Assembly: GCF_023155805.1 (NCBI RefSeq)
Contig: NZ_JAKNUW010000007.1
Coordinates: 1-64,000 of the forward strand
From: Micrococcus lacusdianchii
GTDB taxonomy: Bacteria; Actinomycetota; Actinomycetes; Actinomycetales; Micrococcaceae
Reading direction: 5' to 3'
Length of the DNA: 64,000 nt
The translations under genes were made by a program, and so were the position numbers. This document shows, piece after piece, positions 1-8,423 of the stretch; the stretch's first letter is position 1, and each line of letters opens with the position of its first letter. Below the pieces are notes generated by a model. The model was not told where the DNA came from. It made no database searches and saw only the letters and a program-made list of their open reading frames with translations.

Positions 1-2436
1 GGCCCGGCCGCGCCCACGCCGGCCGCCGCCCCCACGCCCGGGGCGGCCGCCCCGAAGCCGGGCGGCGCCAAGCCGGGTGCCCCGCGCCCGGGGAACAACC
101 CGTTCACCTCCAAGGGCGCCGCCGGCGGCCAGGGCGGTCCCCGTCCGGGCGCCCGTCCCGGCGGACGTCCGGGCGGTGCGCGTCCGGGCAACAACCCGTT
201 CGCCCCGTCCCAGGGCATGCGCCAGGGCCGTGAGGACCGCGCCCCCCGTCCGGGTGGGCCTCGTCCTGCCGCGGGTGCGGGCGGTCCCCGTCCTGCCGCG
301 GGTGCGGGCGGTCCCCGTCCGGGCGGTCCCCGTCCGGCCGCGGGTGCGGGCGGTCCCCGTCCGAACCCGGGCATGATGCCCAAGCAGATCACCCCTGCTC
401 CGGCTCCCGGCCGCGGCGGCGGTCGCGGCCGTCCCGGTGGGGGCCCCGGCGGCGGCCCCGGCCGTCCCGGCGGCGGTCCCAACCGGGGCCGCGGCAACGC
501 GCAGGGCGCGTTCGGCCGCGGCGGCGGCGGCGCGCGCAAGGGGCGCAAGTCGAAGCGCGCCAAGCGTCAGGAGTTCGAGCAGCAGCACACGCGTGAGATC
601 GGCGGCGTCAAGGTCCCCAAGGGTGACGGCACCACGATCCTGCGCCTGCGCCGCGGCGCGTCCCTGGCCGACTTCGCCGAGAAGATCCGCGCGGACGTCG
701 CGGACCTCGTGAAGGTGCTCTTCACCCTGGGCGAGATGGCCTCGGCCAACCAGTCCCTCGACGAGGACACCTTCCAGCTGCTCGGCGACGAGCTCGGCTA
801 CAAGGTCCAGGTCGTGTCCCCGGAGGACGAGGACAAGGAGCTCCTGGAGGCCTTCGACATCGACCTCGAGGCCGAGGAGGCCAACGAGGACGCCGACGAC
901 CTCGTCGCGCGCCCCGCGGTGGTCACCGTCATGGGCCACGTGGACCACGGCAAGACACGTCTGCTGGACGCGATCCGCAAGTCCAACGTCATCGAGGGCG
1001 AGGCCGGCGGCATCACCCAGCACATCGGCGCGTACCAGGTGCCGGTGGAGCACGAGGGCGAGGAGCGTCGCCTGACCTTCATCGACACCCCGGGCCACGA
1101 GGCGTTCACCGCCATGCGTGCCCGCGGCGCCAAGGTCACGGACATCGCGGTCCTCGTGGTCGCGGCGGACGACGGCGTCATGCCGCAGACGGTCGAGGCG
1201 TTGAACCACGCGCAGTCAGCGGACGTGCCGATCGTCGTCGCGGTCAACAAGATCGACAAGGACGGCGCGCAGCCGGACAAGATCCGCGGCCAGCTCACCG
1301 AGTACGGCATCGTGCCCGAGGAGTACGGCGGCGAGACGATGTTCGTGGACGTCTCCGCCCGCAACGGCGTCAACATCGACCAGCTTCTGGAGTCGATCCT
1401 GCTGACCGCGGACGCGGCCCTCGAGCTGACGGCGAACCCGGACAAGGACGCCCGCGGCGTGGCCATCGAGGCGAACCTCGACAAGGGCCGCGGCGCCGTC
1501 GTCACCGTACTGGTGCAGACCGGCACGCTGCGCGTGGGCGACACGATGGTGGTGGGCTCCGCCCACGGCCGCGTGCGCGCCATGTTCGACGAGAACGGCA
1601 CCCCCGTGGAGGAGGCCGACCCGTCGCGCCCCGTCCAGGTGCTGGGCCTGTCCTCGGTGCCGCGCGCCGGCGACTCGTTCCTGGTGACCGACGACGAGCG
1701 CACCGCCCGTCAGATCGCCGAGAAGCGCGAGGCGGCGGACCGCAACGCGCAGCTCGCGAAGCGCCGCAAGCGCATCACGCTCGAGGACTTCGACCAGGCC
1801 GTGGCCGAGGGCAAGCTCGACACGCTCAACCTCATCATCAAGGGCGACGCCGCCGGTCCGGTGGAGGCGCTCGAGGACTCGCTCCTCAAGATCGAGGTCG
1901 GCGAGGACGAGGTGCAGCTGCGCGTCATCCACCGCGGTGTCGGCGCGATCACCCAGAACGACGTCAACCTGGCCACCGTGGACAATGCCATCATCATCGG
2001 CTTCAACGTGCGTCCCGCCGAGCGGGTCGCCGACCTGGCCGACCGCGAGGGCGTGGACATGCGGTTCTACAGCGTGATCTACGACGCGATCGACGACATC
2101 GAGAACGCCCTCAAGGGCATGCTCAAGCCGGAGTACGAGGAGGTCGAGCTGGGCTCGGCCGAGGTGCGCGAGGTGTTCCGCTCCTCCAAGTGGGGCGCCA
2201 TCGCCGGCTCGCTGGTGCGCTCGGGCCTCATCCGCCGCAACGCCCAGGCCCGCCTGGTGCGCGACGGCAGCGTGGTGGCCGACAACCTCAGGATCGAGTC
2301 CCTGCGCCGCTTCAAGGACGACGCCACCGAGGTGCGCGACGGCTACGAGTGCGGCATCGGCCTCGGCAACTTCAACGACATCAAGGAGGGCGACGTGATC
2401 GAGACCTTCGAGATGCAGGAGAAGCCGCGCGCCTGA
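1..2436 (+). CDS. infB: Translation initiation factor IF-2 (5' end outside window)
   Basis: GTPase that delivers initiator fMet-tRNA to the 30S subunit. The frame is open from base 1, so the gene starts upstream and 811 codons are visible. The first ~170 codons encode a Gly/Pro/Arg/Ala-rich disordered region with RPGNNPF motifs and 27-nt DNA repeats, typical of the long N-terminal extensions of actinobacterial IF-2. The GTPase domain is clear: G1 GHVDHGKT at nt 934-957, G3 DTPGH at 1084-1098, G4 NKID at 1246-1257, followed by the beta-barrel and C-terminal tRNA-binding domains. The gene ends just before a strong hairpin and rbfA, the usual neighbour. Confidence 0.98.
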   Translation, partial: GPAAPTPAAAPTPGAAAPKPGGAKPGAPRPGNNPFTSKGAAGGQGGPRPGARPGGRPGGARPGNNPFAPSQGMRQGREDRAPRPGGPRPAAGAGGPRPAAGAGGPRPGGPRPAAGAGGPRPNPGMMPKQITPAPAPGRGGGRGRPGGGPGGGPGRPGGGPNRGRGNAQGAFGRGGGGARKGRKSKRAKRQEFEQQHTREIGGVKVPKGDGTTILRLRRGASLADFAEKIRADVADLVKVLFTLGEMASANQSLDEDTFQLLGDELGYKVQVVSPEDEDKELLEAFDIDLEAEEANEDADDLVARPAVVTVMGHVDHGKTRLLDAIRKSNVIEGEAGGITQHIGAYQVPVEHEGEERRLTFIDTPGHEAFTAMRARGAKVTDIAVLVVAADDGVMPQTVEALNHAQSADVPIVVAVNKIDKDGAQPDKIRGQLTEYGIVPEEYGGETMFVDVSARNGVNIDQLLESILLTADAALELTANPDKDARGVAIEANLDKGRGAVVTVLVQTGTLRVGDTMVVGSAHGRVRAMFDENGTPVEEADPSRPVQVLGLSSVPRAGDSFLVTDDERTARQIAEKREAADRNAQLAKRRKRITLEDFDQAVAEGKLDTLNLIIKGDAAGPVEALEDSLLKIEVGEDEVQLRVIHRGVGAITQNDVNLATVDNAIIIGFNVRPAERVADLADREGVDMRFYSVIYDAIDDIENALKGMLKPEYEEVELGSAEVREVFRSSKWGAIAGSLVRSGLIRRNAQARLVRDGSVVADNLRIESLRRFKDDATEVRDGYECGIGLGNFNDIKEGDVIETFEMQEKPRA
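262..357 (+). repeat. 27-nt tandem repeats inside infB
   Basis: Two identical 27-nt units (262-288 and 289-315) and a third near-identical unit (331-357) after a 15-nt partial copy (316-330). Each encodes Arg-Pro-Ala-Ala-Gly-Ala-Gly-Gly-Pro. They are in frame and lie in the disordered N-terminal part of IF-2, so copy-number change would alter only linker length. Confidence 0.9.
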
Positions 2437-2448
2437 GCGTCCGACGAC

Positions 2449-2480
2449 GGGGCGGGGCGCCTCAGACGGCGTCCCGCCCC
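2449..2480 (+). terminator. Hairpin between infB and rbfA
   Basis: A 13-bp stem (2449-2461 with 2468-2480, one G-T pair) closes a 6-nt TCAGAC loop 12 nt after the infB stop. No T tract follows, as is common for terminators of this GC content. It may attenuate read-through into rbfA rather than stop it fully. Confidence 0.65.
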
Positions 2481-2515
2481 GCGGACCCGGGACCGTGGCA
2501 CGGAAGGAGACTGAC

Positions 2516-2947
2516 ATGGCCGATCCGGCCCGCGCAGGCCGCCTGGCCCAGCGCATCAAGGTCCTCATCGCGGAGGCGCTGCGGCGCGCCGTGAAGGACG
2601 ACCGCGTGGAGCCCGTCACCGTGACGGAGGTCCGCGTGACCAACGACCTGCAGCACGCGAGCGTGTACTACACGGTCCTCGGGGACGAGGCCACCGTGGC
2701 CGCCGCCCACGAGGCGATCCAGGAGAACCGCGGCCTGCTGCGCCGCGAGGTGGGCCGCGGGCTCACCATCCGCCTGGTCCCGACCCTCGAGTTCGTGCCG
2801 GACACCGTCCCCGAGGCGGCCGCGCACCTCGAGGACGTCCTGCGCGCCGCCAAGGAGCGGGACGCGGAGCTGGCCCGCGCCCGCGAGGGCGCCCAGTACG
2901 CCGGCGAGGCGGACCCCTACCGCTCCTCGGACGACGAGCAGGCGTGA
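2516..2947 (+). CDS. rbfA: 30S ribosome-binding factor A
   Basis: RbfA binds the immature 30S subunit and helps 16S rRNA 5'-end maturation. The product is 143 aa, near the usual 110-150. It begins MADPARAGRLAQRIKVLIAE and contains the KH-like core with VTEVRVTNDLQHASVYYTV. An upstream in-frame GTG at 2495 would add seven residues, but the GGAAGGA at 2502-2508 lies 7 nt before the ATG at 2516, so that start is chosen. It sits between infB and truB, the conserved actinobacterial order. The C-terminus is a short acidic tail without recognisable domain. Confidence 0.95.
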   Translation: MADPARAGRLAQRIKVLIAEALRRAVKDDRVEPVTVTEVRVTNDLQHASVYYTVLGDEATVAAAHEAIQENRGLLRREVGRGLTIRLVPTLEFVPDTVPEAAAHLEDVLRAAKERDAELARAREGAQYAGEADPYRSSDDEQA

Positions 2948-2959
2948 GGCACCGCTGAC

Positions 2960-3973
2960 GTGACCGCACGCACCGCACACGGACCGACCCCCGATGCCCC
3001 GGGCACCGAGGCGTCGGGGGTCGTCCTCGTCGACAAGCCGGCCGGGTGGACCTCCCACGACGTCGTCGGGCGCGTCCGCCGGCTGGCCGGCACCCGCAAG
3101 GTCGGCCACGCCGGCACCCTCGACCCCATGGCCACGGGCCTGCTCGTGGTGGGGGTCAACAAGGCCACCCGCCTGCTGACCGCCATCACCGGCACGGACA
3201 AGACCTACACGGCCACCGTCCGGCTGGGTCAGTCCACGCTCACGGACGACGCCGAGGGCAAGGTGATCGCCACCCGCCTGGCCAACGCCGTCACCCCCGA
3301 GCGCGTGGCCGAGCAGGTCGCCGCGCTGACGGGGACCCTCTCACAGGTGCCCTCGGCCGTGTCCGCCGTCAAGGTGGGCGGGCGGAGGGCGTACGACCGT
3401 GTCCGCGCGGGGGAGGACGTGCAGCTGGCCCCCCGGGAGGTCACGGTCCACTCCTTCGACGTCCATGACCTCCGCCGGCTCGACGGCGGCCGGACCGTCG
3501 ACCTCGACGTCACCGTGCACTGCTCCTCCGGCACGTACATCCGTGCCCTCGCCCGGGACCTCGGCGAGGCGCTGGACACCGGCGGGCACCTCACCGCGCT
3601 GCGCCGCACCGCCGTGGGCCCCTTCGACGTGGCCGACGCCGTGGACCTGGACGCCCTGGCGGAGCGCTTCGTGATGACCGAGCTCTCCGACGCCGCGGCG
3701 GGGCTCTTCCCGGTCCGCGAGCTCACCGCCGACGAGGCCCGGGAGCTGTCCTTCGGTCGCGCGATCGCGCCGACCGGCACCGGCGGCGAGGCGCCCGCCG
3801 AGGGTGCGCCGTCGTCGTCGGGGAAGGCCCCCGTGGACCTCGTGGCCGGCCGCGCTCCGGACGGCACCGTGGTGGCCCTCCTGCAGGACGGCCGCCGTGC
3901 AGGACGGGACGTCGCCCGCCCGCACCTGGTGTTCGCGCCCGCGGAGGGCGAGGGGAAGGGAGGGGCGTCGTGA
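2960..3973 (+). CDS. truB: tRNA pseudouridine(55) synthase TruB
   Basis: Makes pseudouridine 55 in the T loop of tRNAs. The 337-aa product has the family N-terminal signature (VLVDKPAGWTSHDVV) and the catalytic motif GTLDPMATG with Asp55, then the SGTYIRALARDLG motif. The GTG start lies 12 nt after rbfA with no clear ribosome-binding site, consistent with translational coupling. The region after about residue 260 (Gly/Ala/Ser-rich) looks like a spacer within the C-terminal domain. The stop overlaps the next start (GTGA). Confidence 0.95.
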   Translation: MTARTAHGPTPDAPGTEASGVVLVDKPAGWTSHDVVGRVRRLAGTRKVGHAGTLDPMATGLLVVGVNKATRLLTAITGTDKTYTATVRLGQSTLTDDAEGKVIATRLANAVTPERVAEQVAALTGTLSQVPSAVSAVKVGGRRAYDRVRAGEDVQLAPREVTVHSFDVHDLRRLDGGRTVDLDVTVHCSSGTYIRALARDLGEALDTGGHLTALRRTAVGPFDVADAVDLDALAERFVMTELSDAAAGLFPVRELTADEARELSFGRAIAPTGTGGEAPAEGAPSSSGKAPVDLVAGRAPDGTVVALLQDGRRAGRDVARPHLVFAPAEGEGKGGAS

Positions 3974-4338
3974 TCCTCGACACCTGGTTCTGGGCCGGCA
4001 CCGCGGTGGGGGTCCTCTCGCTGCTGGTGTGCCTGGCCATGACGGCGCTGCGCACGCACCCGGCGGACGCCTCCATCGTGTCCGTGGCGGCGGTGGAGCT
4101 GTTCCTGCTCGTCTACGGTGTGGTGGGGGCGTTCCGCCAGCTGGGGGGAGACCCCCTGAACGGTCCCGTGTGGGAGTTCTGGGGGTACGTGCTCACGGCG
4201 CTCGTGGTCCCGGTGATCGCGGTGCTCTGGGCGGCCTCGGACAGGACCCGGTGGGCGAACCTCGTGCTCGCGGTGGTCGGCCCCACGGTGGTGGTCATGC
4301 TCCACCGCATGCAGGTCATCTGGTACGGACAGTGGTGA
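3970..4338 (+). CDS. Small four-helix membrane protein
   Basis: A 122-aa protein that is almost entirely membrane-embedded: hydrophobic segments at about residues 8-28, 39-57, 73-91 and 98-115, with short polar loops. It starts on GTG overlapping the truB stop by 4 nt, so it is translationally coupled to truB. I do not recognise a named family. Its place between truB and ribF and the tight coupling suggest it is expressed with the translation/cofactor operon, but no function can be given. Confidence 0.85.
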   Translation: MILDTWFWAGTAVGVLSLLVCLAMTALRTHPADASIVSVAAVELFLLVYGVVGAFRQLGGDPLNGPVWEFWGYVLTALVVPVIAVLWAASDRTRWANLVLAVVGPTVVVMLHRMQVIWYGQW

Positions 4339-4373
4339 GCCGGACAGCCCGGCAGGACGGAGAGGAGCCCGCG

Positions 4374-4826
4374 ATGGCATCCAGCACGACGGCGACGCCG
4401 ACGCGCCCCGCGCGCAACCAGGGGCTCGGCCGCATCCTCGTGATGGTCTACGCCGTGTTCGCGCTCTCCGCGTTCGCCCGCAGCCTGTTCCAGATCCTCA
4501 GCCAGTTCGACGTGGCCCCCGTGGCGTACCTGCTCTCCGCGTTCGCGGCGGTGGTCTACGTCGTGGCCACGCTGTCCCTGGCCCGCTCGGGGCCCGGCGC
4601 GTGGCGCGTGGCCCTGGCGGCCGTGCTGGTGGAGCTGGCCGGCGTCGTGGGCGTGGGCCTGTGGACCGTCCTGGACCCGGGACTGTTCGCGGACGAGACC
4701 GTGTGGTCCCGCTTCGGCGCGGGCTACGGGTACGTGCCGCTCGTGCTGCCGCTGGTGGGCCTGGCCTGGCTGCTGGCGCACCGTCCGGATCGATCGGACG
4801 CGGCCGCGTCCCGCGAGGAGCGCTGA
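4374..4826 (+). CDS. Four-helix integral membrane protein
   Basis: A 150-aa protein starting at an ATG preceded by a good ribosome-binding site (GGAGAGGAG at 4359-4367). A short Thr/Pro/Arg-rich head is followed by four hydrophobic segments (about residues 22-42, 50-67, 78-97 and 118-138) and a charged tail ending in SREER. The stop codon directly abuts the ribF ATG (TGAATG), so it is in the same operon. No enzymatic motif is visible and the function is unknown. Confidence 0.85.
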   Translation: MASSTTATPTRPARNQGLGRILVMVYAVFALSAFARSLFQILSQFDVAPVAYLLSAFAAVVYVVATLSLARSGPGAWRVALAAVLVELAGVVGVGLWTVLDPGLFADETVWSRFGAGYGYVPLVLPLVGLAWLLAHRPDRSDAAASREER

Positions 4827-5813
4827 ATGCAGGTCTGGAACTCGATGACGGAGGTCCCGACGGACCTGCCCCGCACCGTCGTGGCGCTCGGCAACTTCGA
4901 CGGCGTCCACCGCGGGCACCGGGCCGTGCTAAGGCGCGTGGTGGAGCTCGCCCGGGCCGAGGACGCCATGTCCGTGGCGGTGACCTTCACCCCGCACCCC
5001 CGGGTGGTGCACCAGCCGGACGCCCCGCACGAGGAGATCCTCAGCCCCGAGCAGCGCGCGGTGTTCCTCGCCGAGACCGGGATCGACGCGCTGTTCCTGC
5101 AGCGCTACACGCTGGACTTCGCCGCGCAGACGCCCGAGGAGTTCGTCCTCTCCATGTTCGTGCGCGGCCTGCGGGCGTGCGCCGTGGTGGTGGGCCGGGA
5201 CGTCCGGTTCGGGAAGGACAACGCCGGCGACTTCGCGGAGATGGTCCGCCTCGGCCGGGAGCACGGCTTCGCGGTGGCCGCCGTGGACGACCTGCCCGCG
5301 GAGGACGGCGACGGCGACGCGCGCCGCTGCTCCTCGACCTGGATCCGCGAGCTGCTGGCGGACGGGGAGGTGGCCCAGGCGGCCCACGTGCTCGGCCGCA
5401 ACCACGTGGTGGCCGGCCAGGTGGTCCACGGGTTCGCCCGGGGCCGCGAGCTGGGCTTCCCCACGGCCAACCTCCAGACGGACGTGGCGGGCATGATGCC
5501 CGCGGACGGCGTGTACGCCGGCTGGCTGCACGACGCCGAGGGGACCGCCTGGCCGGCGGCCGTCTCGATCGGCTCCAACCCCACGTTCGAGGGCGTGGCC
5601 CGTGTGGTGGAGGCCCACGTGATCGACCGCCCCGTCGAGCGCGTGGAGGACTTCGACCTCTACGGCCAGCTGGTCGAGGTCGAGTTCGTGGCGCGCCTGC
5701 GCGGCATGGTGGCCTACGAGGGCGTCGAGAAGCTGGTCGCGCAGATGCATCAGGACGTGGACCAGGCACGCGCGATCCTGGACGCCGCGCCGCAGCCGCC
5801 CGGCCGTGCCTGA
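4827..5813 (+). CDS. ribF: Bifunctional riboflavin kinase / FAD synthetase
   Basis: Converts riboflavin to FMN and FMN to FAD in the cytoplasm. The 328-aa product has both domains: the N-terminal nucleotidyltransferase with GNFDGVHRGH (residues 22-31) and the STWIRELLADG motif near residue 170, and the C-terminal kinase with the GRELGFPTANL signature near residue 210. The ATG directly follows the previous stop. truB-ribF proximity is conserved in many bacteria. An internal ATG at 4845 is possible, but the first ATG keeps the normal family length. Confidence 0.96.
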   Translation: MQVWNSMTEVPTDLPRTVVALGNFDGVHRGHRAVLRRVVELARAEDAMSVAVTFTPHPRVVHQPDAPHEEILSPEQRAVFLAETGIDALFLQRYTLDFAAQTPEEFVLSMFVRGLRACAVVVGRDVRFGKDNAGDFAEMVRLGREHGFAVAAVDDLPAEDGDGDARRCSSTWIRELLADGEVAQAAHVLGRNHVVAGQVVHGFARGRELGFPTANLQTDVAGMMPADGVYAGWLHDAEGTAWPAAVSIGSNPTFEGVARVVEAHVIDRPVERVEDFDLYGQLVEVEFVARLRGMVAYEGVEKLVAQMHQDVDQARAILDAAPQPPGRA

Positions 5814-6642
5814 GCCCGCCCCGGACCGGCCGACCCCGAACCTGCCGCGCCGCACCGCCCGGCCGGACCGTGCCGCGCCCAACGCGTTCGGACTCGGCGG
5901 GACGGCAGCGGGGGAGCACTACGACGCCGTCCGCCCCTCCTACCCCGAGCCCGTCGTGGACTGGGCGCTCGAGGGGGTGGCGACGGGCCGCGGTCTCGAC
6001 GTCGTGGAGATCGGTGCGGGGACCGGCCTGTTCACCCGCCTGCTGGCCGCTTGTCCGGCGGATCGCGTGCGCACCGTGGCGGCGGTGGAGCCCTCCGCGG
6101 TCATGCGCGCCGTCCTGGACCGCGACGTCGCCGCACCCTCGGGCGGGCGGGTGTGCTCCGTGGACGGCAGGGGTGAGGCCACCGGCCTGCCCGAGGGGAG
6201 CGCCGACGTCGTGGTGGCGGCCCAGGCGTGGCACTGGATGGACCCGGCGGCGGCGTCCGAGGAGGCGGCGCGCGTGCTGCGTCCGGGCGGGCGGCTGGCC
6301 GCGGTGTGGAACCAGCTGGACGTGACCGTGCCGTGGGTGCACCGGCTCACGCGGATCATGCACGCCGGGGACGTGCACGCCGCCCACCCCGAACGTCGCC
6401 GGTTCGCCGCCCCGTTCGGGGTGGAGGAGCACGCCGCCTGGACATGGCGGGATACCACGACGCCGGCCGGGCTGCACGCGCTCATGGCCTCGCGGTCCTA
6501 CTGGCTACGGGCGGAGGAGCGGATCTGCGCCCGGCTGACAGCGAACCTGGACTGGTACCTGCACGAGCACCTCGGCCACGGAACGGACGAGGAGATCGAG
6601 CTGCCCTACGTGGCTGTGGCCTGGCGGGCGCCGCGTCCCTGA
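5806..6642 (+). CDS. Class I SAM-dependent methyltransferase
   Basis: A 278-aa protein with the SAM-binding motif I VVEIGAGTGLFTRLL (about residues 65-80), an acidic motif II in AAVEPS, and the AQAWHWMDP motif typical of Methyltransf_11/25 proteins. The GTG start overlaps the ribF 3' end by 8 nt, which implies co-translation. The first ~25 residues (Pro/Arg-rich) are poorly conserved in type, so a later start is possible. The substrate cannot be read from sequence. Confidence 0.88.
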   Translation: MPEPAPDRPTPNLPRRTARPDRAAPNAFGLGGTAAGEHYDAVRPSYPEPVVDWALEGVATGRGLDVVEIGAGTGLFTRLLAACPADRVRTVAAVEPSAVMRAVLDRDVAAPSGGRVCSVDGRGEATGLPEGSADVVVAAQAWHWMDPAAASEEAARVLRPGGRLAAVWNQLDVTVPWVHRLTRIMHAGDVHAAHPERRRFAAPFGVEEHAAWTWRDTTTPAGLHALMASRSYWLRAEERICARLTANLDWYLHEHLGHGTDEEIELPYVAVAWRAPRP

Positions 6643-6654
6643 CTCGGTTCAGGG
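6637..6654. terminator. Small bidirectional hairpin between convergent genes
   Basis: CCCTGA (6637-6642) pairs with TCAGGG (6649-6654) around a 6-nt loop. The stem contains the stop codons of both convergent genes, so it could end either transcript. It is short, so confidence is limited. Confidence 0.4.
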
Positions 6655-7671
6655 CCGCGCGCCCACCGCGGCGGGCACGGTGCGCGCAACGCCGGCGCGC
6701 TTCGCCTGCCACAGCAGCAGCACGGTGGCGAGCGTGACGACCGTCGCGGAGAGCAGGGTGGAGAGGGGGTCGCCCTGGGCGGCGTCCGTCACGTAGCTCT
6801 CCTTGTCCAGACCGGTGAGCGTGCCGAACACGATGATCACCACGTTGTTCACCACGTGCAGCGCCACGGCCGCCTCGAGGCCGCCGGTGCGCCACGTGAG
6901 GATCACCGCGGCCACCGCGAAGACGCCGAGGTCCAGCAGGATCCACGGGTCCAGGGAGCCGTGGGCCAGAGCGAAGGCCACGGCGGACACCACGGCGGAG
7001 ACCGCCACGGTGACCACGGGGCGGCGGATCCACGTGCCGATCGCCAGCATCACCCAGCCGCGGAAGAGGTACTCCTCACCGGCGGCCTGGAAGGGGGTGA
7101 GCAGGAAGGCCATCACCAGCAGCCACACCCAGTCCTCGGCGCGGGGCAGGACGCGGGAGCCGTCGAGCAGCCACGCGCCGAGGACGTACACGACGAACAG
7201 CGGCAGCAGCACGAGGTGGGCGCGCAGCAGCCACCGCCAGCGCACCCGGCCCTCCACGGAGTGCAGGAAGCGGGCCTTCACCGGGTGCGCCACGAGGATC
7301 GCCAGCAGGGCGACGCCGATCAGCGCGGCCAGCATCAGGTTGTTCAGCAGCACCATGGGCGCGGAGAAGAAGGCAAGATCGAAGGCGGCCTCGGAGGACC
7401 ACAGCTCCTCCGGGTCCATCTGGGCGAACAGCACGAGCGCCATCGGCACCGCGAGCAGGACCATCAGCCCGACGACGCCGGCCACGACCATTCCGAGGGA
7501 CGCCAGCGGGTTCCACCAGCGGGCGCGCGGCGTGCGCATCAGCTCCGGGTAGCTGTGGCCGATCAGGGGCAGGTCCAGGGGCTTCACGGGGGCGTGGACC
7601 GGGCCCGGCCAGGGCGCCGGATGGGGGGCGGGGGCCGGTGCGGTCGGGGGCGGGGGAGGCGTCGTCATCAC
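6649..7671 (-). CDS. CPBP-family intramembrane metalloprotease
   Basis: A 340-aa polytopic membrane protein with the Abi/CPBP (Rce1-type) signature: EEYLFRGW with Glu199-Glu200, a second motif with His in ALAHGSLDP, and a third near HVVNNVV. These residues form the zinc/glutamate active site of the family. A Pro-rich cytoplasmic head precedes about eight hydrophobic segments. GTG at 7671 is chosen because a TAAGCT -10 element ends 6 nt upstream, giving a leaderless transcript; the ATG at 7668 is the alternative. It is a single-gene unit, divergent from rpsO. Biological substrate unknown. Confidence 0.9.
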   Translation of the reverse strand: MMTTPPPPPTAPAPAPHPAPWPGPVHAPVKPLDLPLIGHSYPELMRTPRARWWNPLASLGMVVAGVVGLMVLLAVPMALVLFAQMDPEELWSSEAAFDLAFFSAPMVLLNNLMLAALIGVALLAILVAHPVKARFLHSVEGRVRWRWLLRAHLVLLPLFVVYVLGAWLLDGSRVLPRAEDWVWLLVMAFLLTPFQAAGEEYLFRGWVMLAIGTWIRRPVVTVAVSAVVSAVAFALAHGSLDPWILLDLGVFAVAAVILTWRTGGLEAAVALHVVNNVVIIVFGTLTGLDKESYVTDAAQGDPLSTLLSATVVTLATVLLLWQAKRAGVARTVPAAVGARP

Positions 7672-7677
7672 GGACCC

Positions 7678-7683
7678 AGCTTA
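7678..7683 (-). promoter_or_regulatory. -10 element of the CPBP protease gene
   Basis: On the minus strand TAAGCT lies exactly 6 nt before the GTG at 7671. This is the TANNNT-6/7-nt-start arrangement seen for many genes in this window and implies a leaderless mRNA. Confidence 0.6.
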
Positions 7684-7736
7684 GGAAGCCCCCCGGGACC
7701 CGACCTCCCCCGCGGGGATGAATCCGCCTCGGCTGA

Positions 7737-7742
7737 TAGGCT
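7737..7742 (+). promoter_or_regulatory. -10 element of rpsO
   Basis: TAGGCT lies about 105 nt before the rpsO start. It would give a ~100-nt leader, a plausible site for S15 autoregulation as known in other bacteria. That role is inferred only. Confidence 0.5.
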
Positions 7743-7847
7743 CACCCCTCAGGCCTCCCTGCAGTCCGCGGTGGAGAGGCCCCGCCCGCCGGTGCTCAGC
7801 GCCCGGGCGGCTCCGTGTTCGCGGTACCACAGAGAAGGAGGCCTCCC

Positions 7848-8117
7848 ATGGCCCTGGATCCCGCTGTCAAGCAGCAGATCATCAAGGAGTACGCCACCCA
7901 CGAGGGTGACACCGGTTCCCCCGAGGTGCAGATCGCGGTCCTGTCGCGTCGCATCAAGGACCTGACCGAGCACCTCAAGGAGCACAAGCACGACCACCAC
8001 ACCCGCCGCGGCCTCATGGCCATGGTCGGTCGTCGTCGTCGCATGCTCGGCTACCTCAAGGACACCGACATCGAGCGCTACCGCGCGCTGATCGAGCGCC
8101 TCGGCCTGCGCAAATGA
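7848..8117 (+). CDS. rpsO: 30S ribosomal protein S15
   Basis: Primary 16S rRNA-binding protein of the 30S platform. The product is exactly 89 aa, the normal length, with the family signatures [17 protein letters not shown] and [20 protein letters not shown]. The ATG at 7848 is preceded by AGAAGGAGG (7833-7841). An upstream in-frame ATG at 7815 is not used. It stands before pnp, as in most bacteria, but a long hairpin and a possible second promoter separate the two genes. Confidence 0.99.
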   Translation: MALDPAVKQQIIKEYATHEGDTGSPEVQIAVLSRRIKDLTEHLKEHKHDHHTRRGLMAMVGRRRRMLGYLKDTDIERYRALIERLGLRK

Positions 8118-8423
8118 GCCGGCCGGAGGGCGGTGTCCACGGCGGGGAGTGACCCCCGCGGGGCGCCGCCCTTCGTCTTCTCCGCCTCCGGTCGTTACCC
8201 TGGGGGAGGGCGCGCCGCACCGCGCAGCACGTCCACAACCGAACACCCGCCCCGCGCCGGACGCCGTCCGTGCGGGCACACCGATCGCCCCGCCCCGTCG
8301 GATCGCGGTCCTCGACAGTGGCTCCCGGAGCCCCGACGCGCGCGGGGCGGCCGAGGGCCTCGATCGAAGACCAGGTCGACGGCATCGCACGCGGGTCGGT
8401 CCTGTCTGAAAAGGAGGGACCCC
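8118..8423 (+). other. rpsO-pnp intercistronic region (306 nt)
   Basis: No convincing gene is present. It contains a long hairpin (8127-8172) right after the rpsO stop, a TACCCT -10 candidate at 8196-8201 that would give pnp its own promoter with a ~215-nt leader, and the pnp ribosome-binding site AAGGAGGG at 8411-8418. A short open frame across it has no start signal and a random-looking Pro/Arg-rich product. Confidence 0.7.
8127..8172 (+). terminator. Long imperfect hairpin after rpsO
   Basis: 8127-8138 pairs with 8161-8172 (12 bp including G-U pairs), and an inner stem (GCGGGG with CCCCGC) closes a 6-nt loop at 8148-8153. It begins 10 nt after the rpsO stop. It can act as a terminator or as an RNase-processed structure between rpsO and pnp; the latter is known from other bacteria. 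Confidence 0.6.

Noticed and set aside
8149-8409. Small ORF between rpsO and pnp
   Set aside because: Pro/Arg/Ala-rich translation with no start signal, overlapping the hairpin and promoter elements; no support as a gene.
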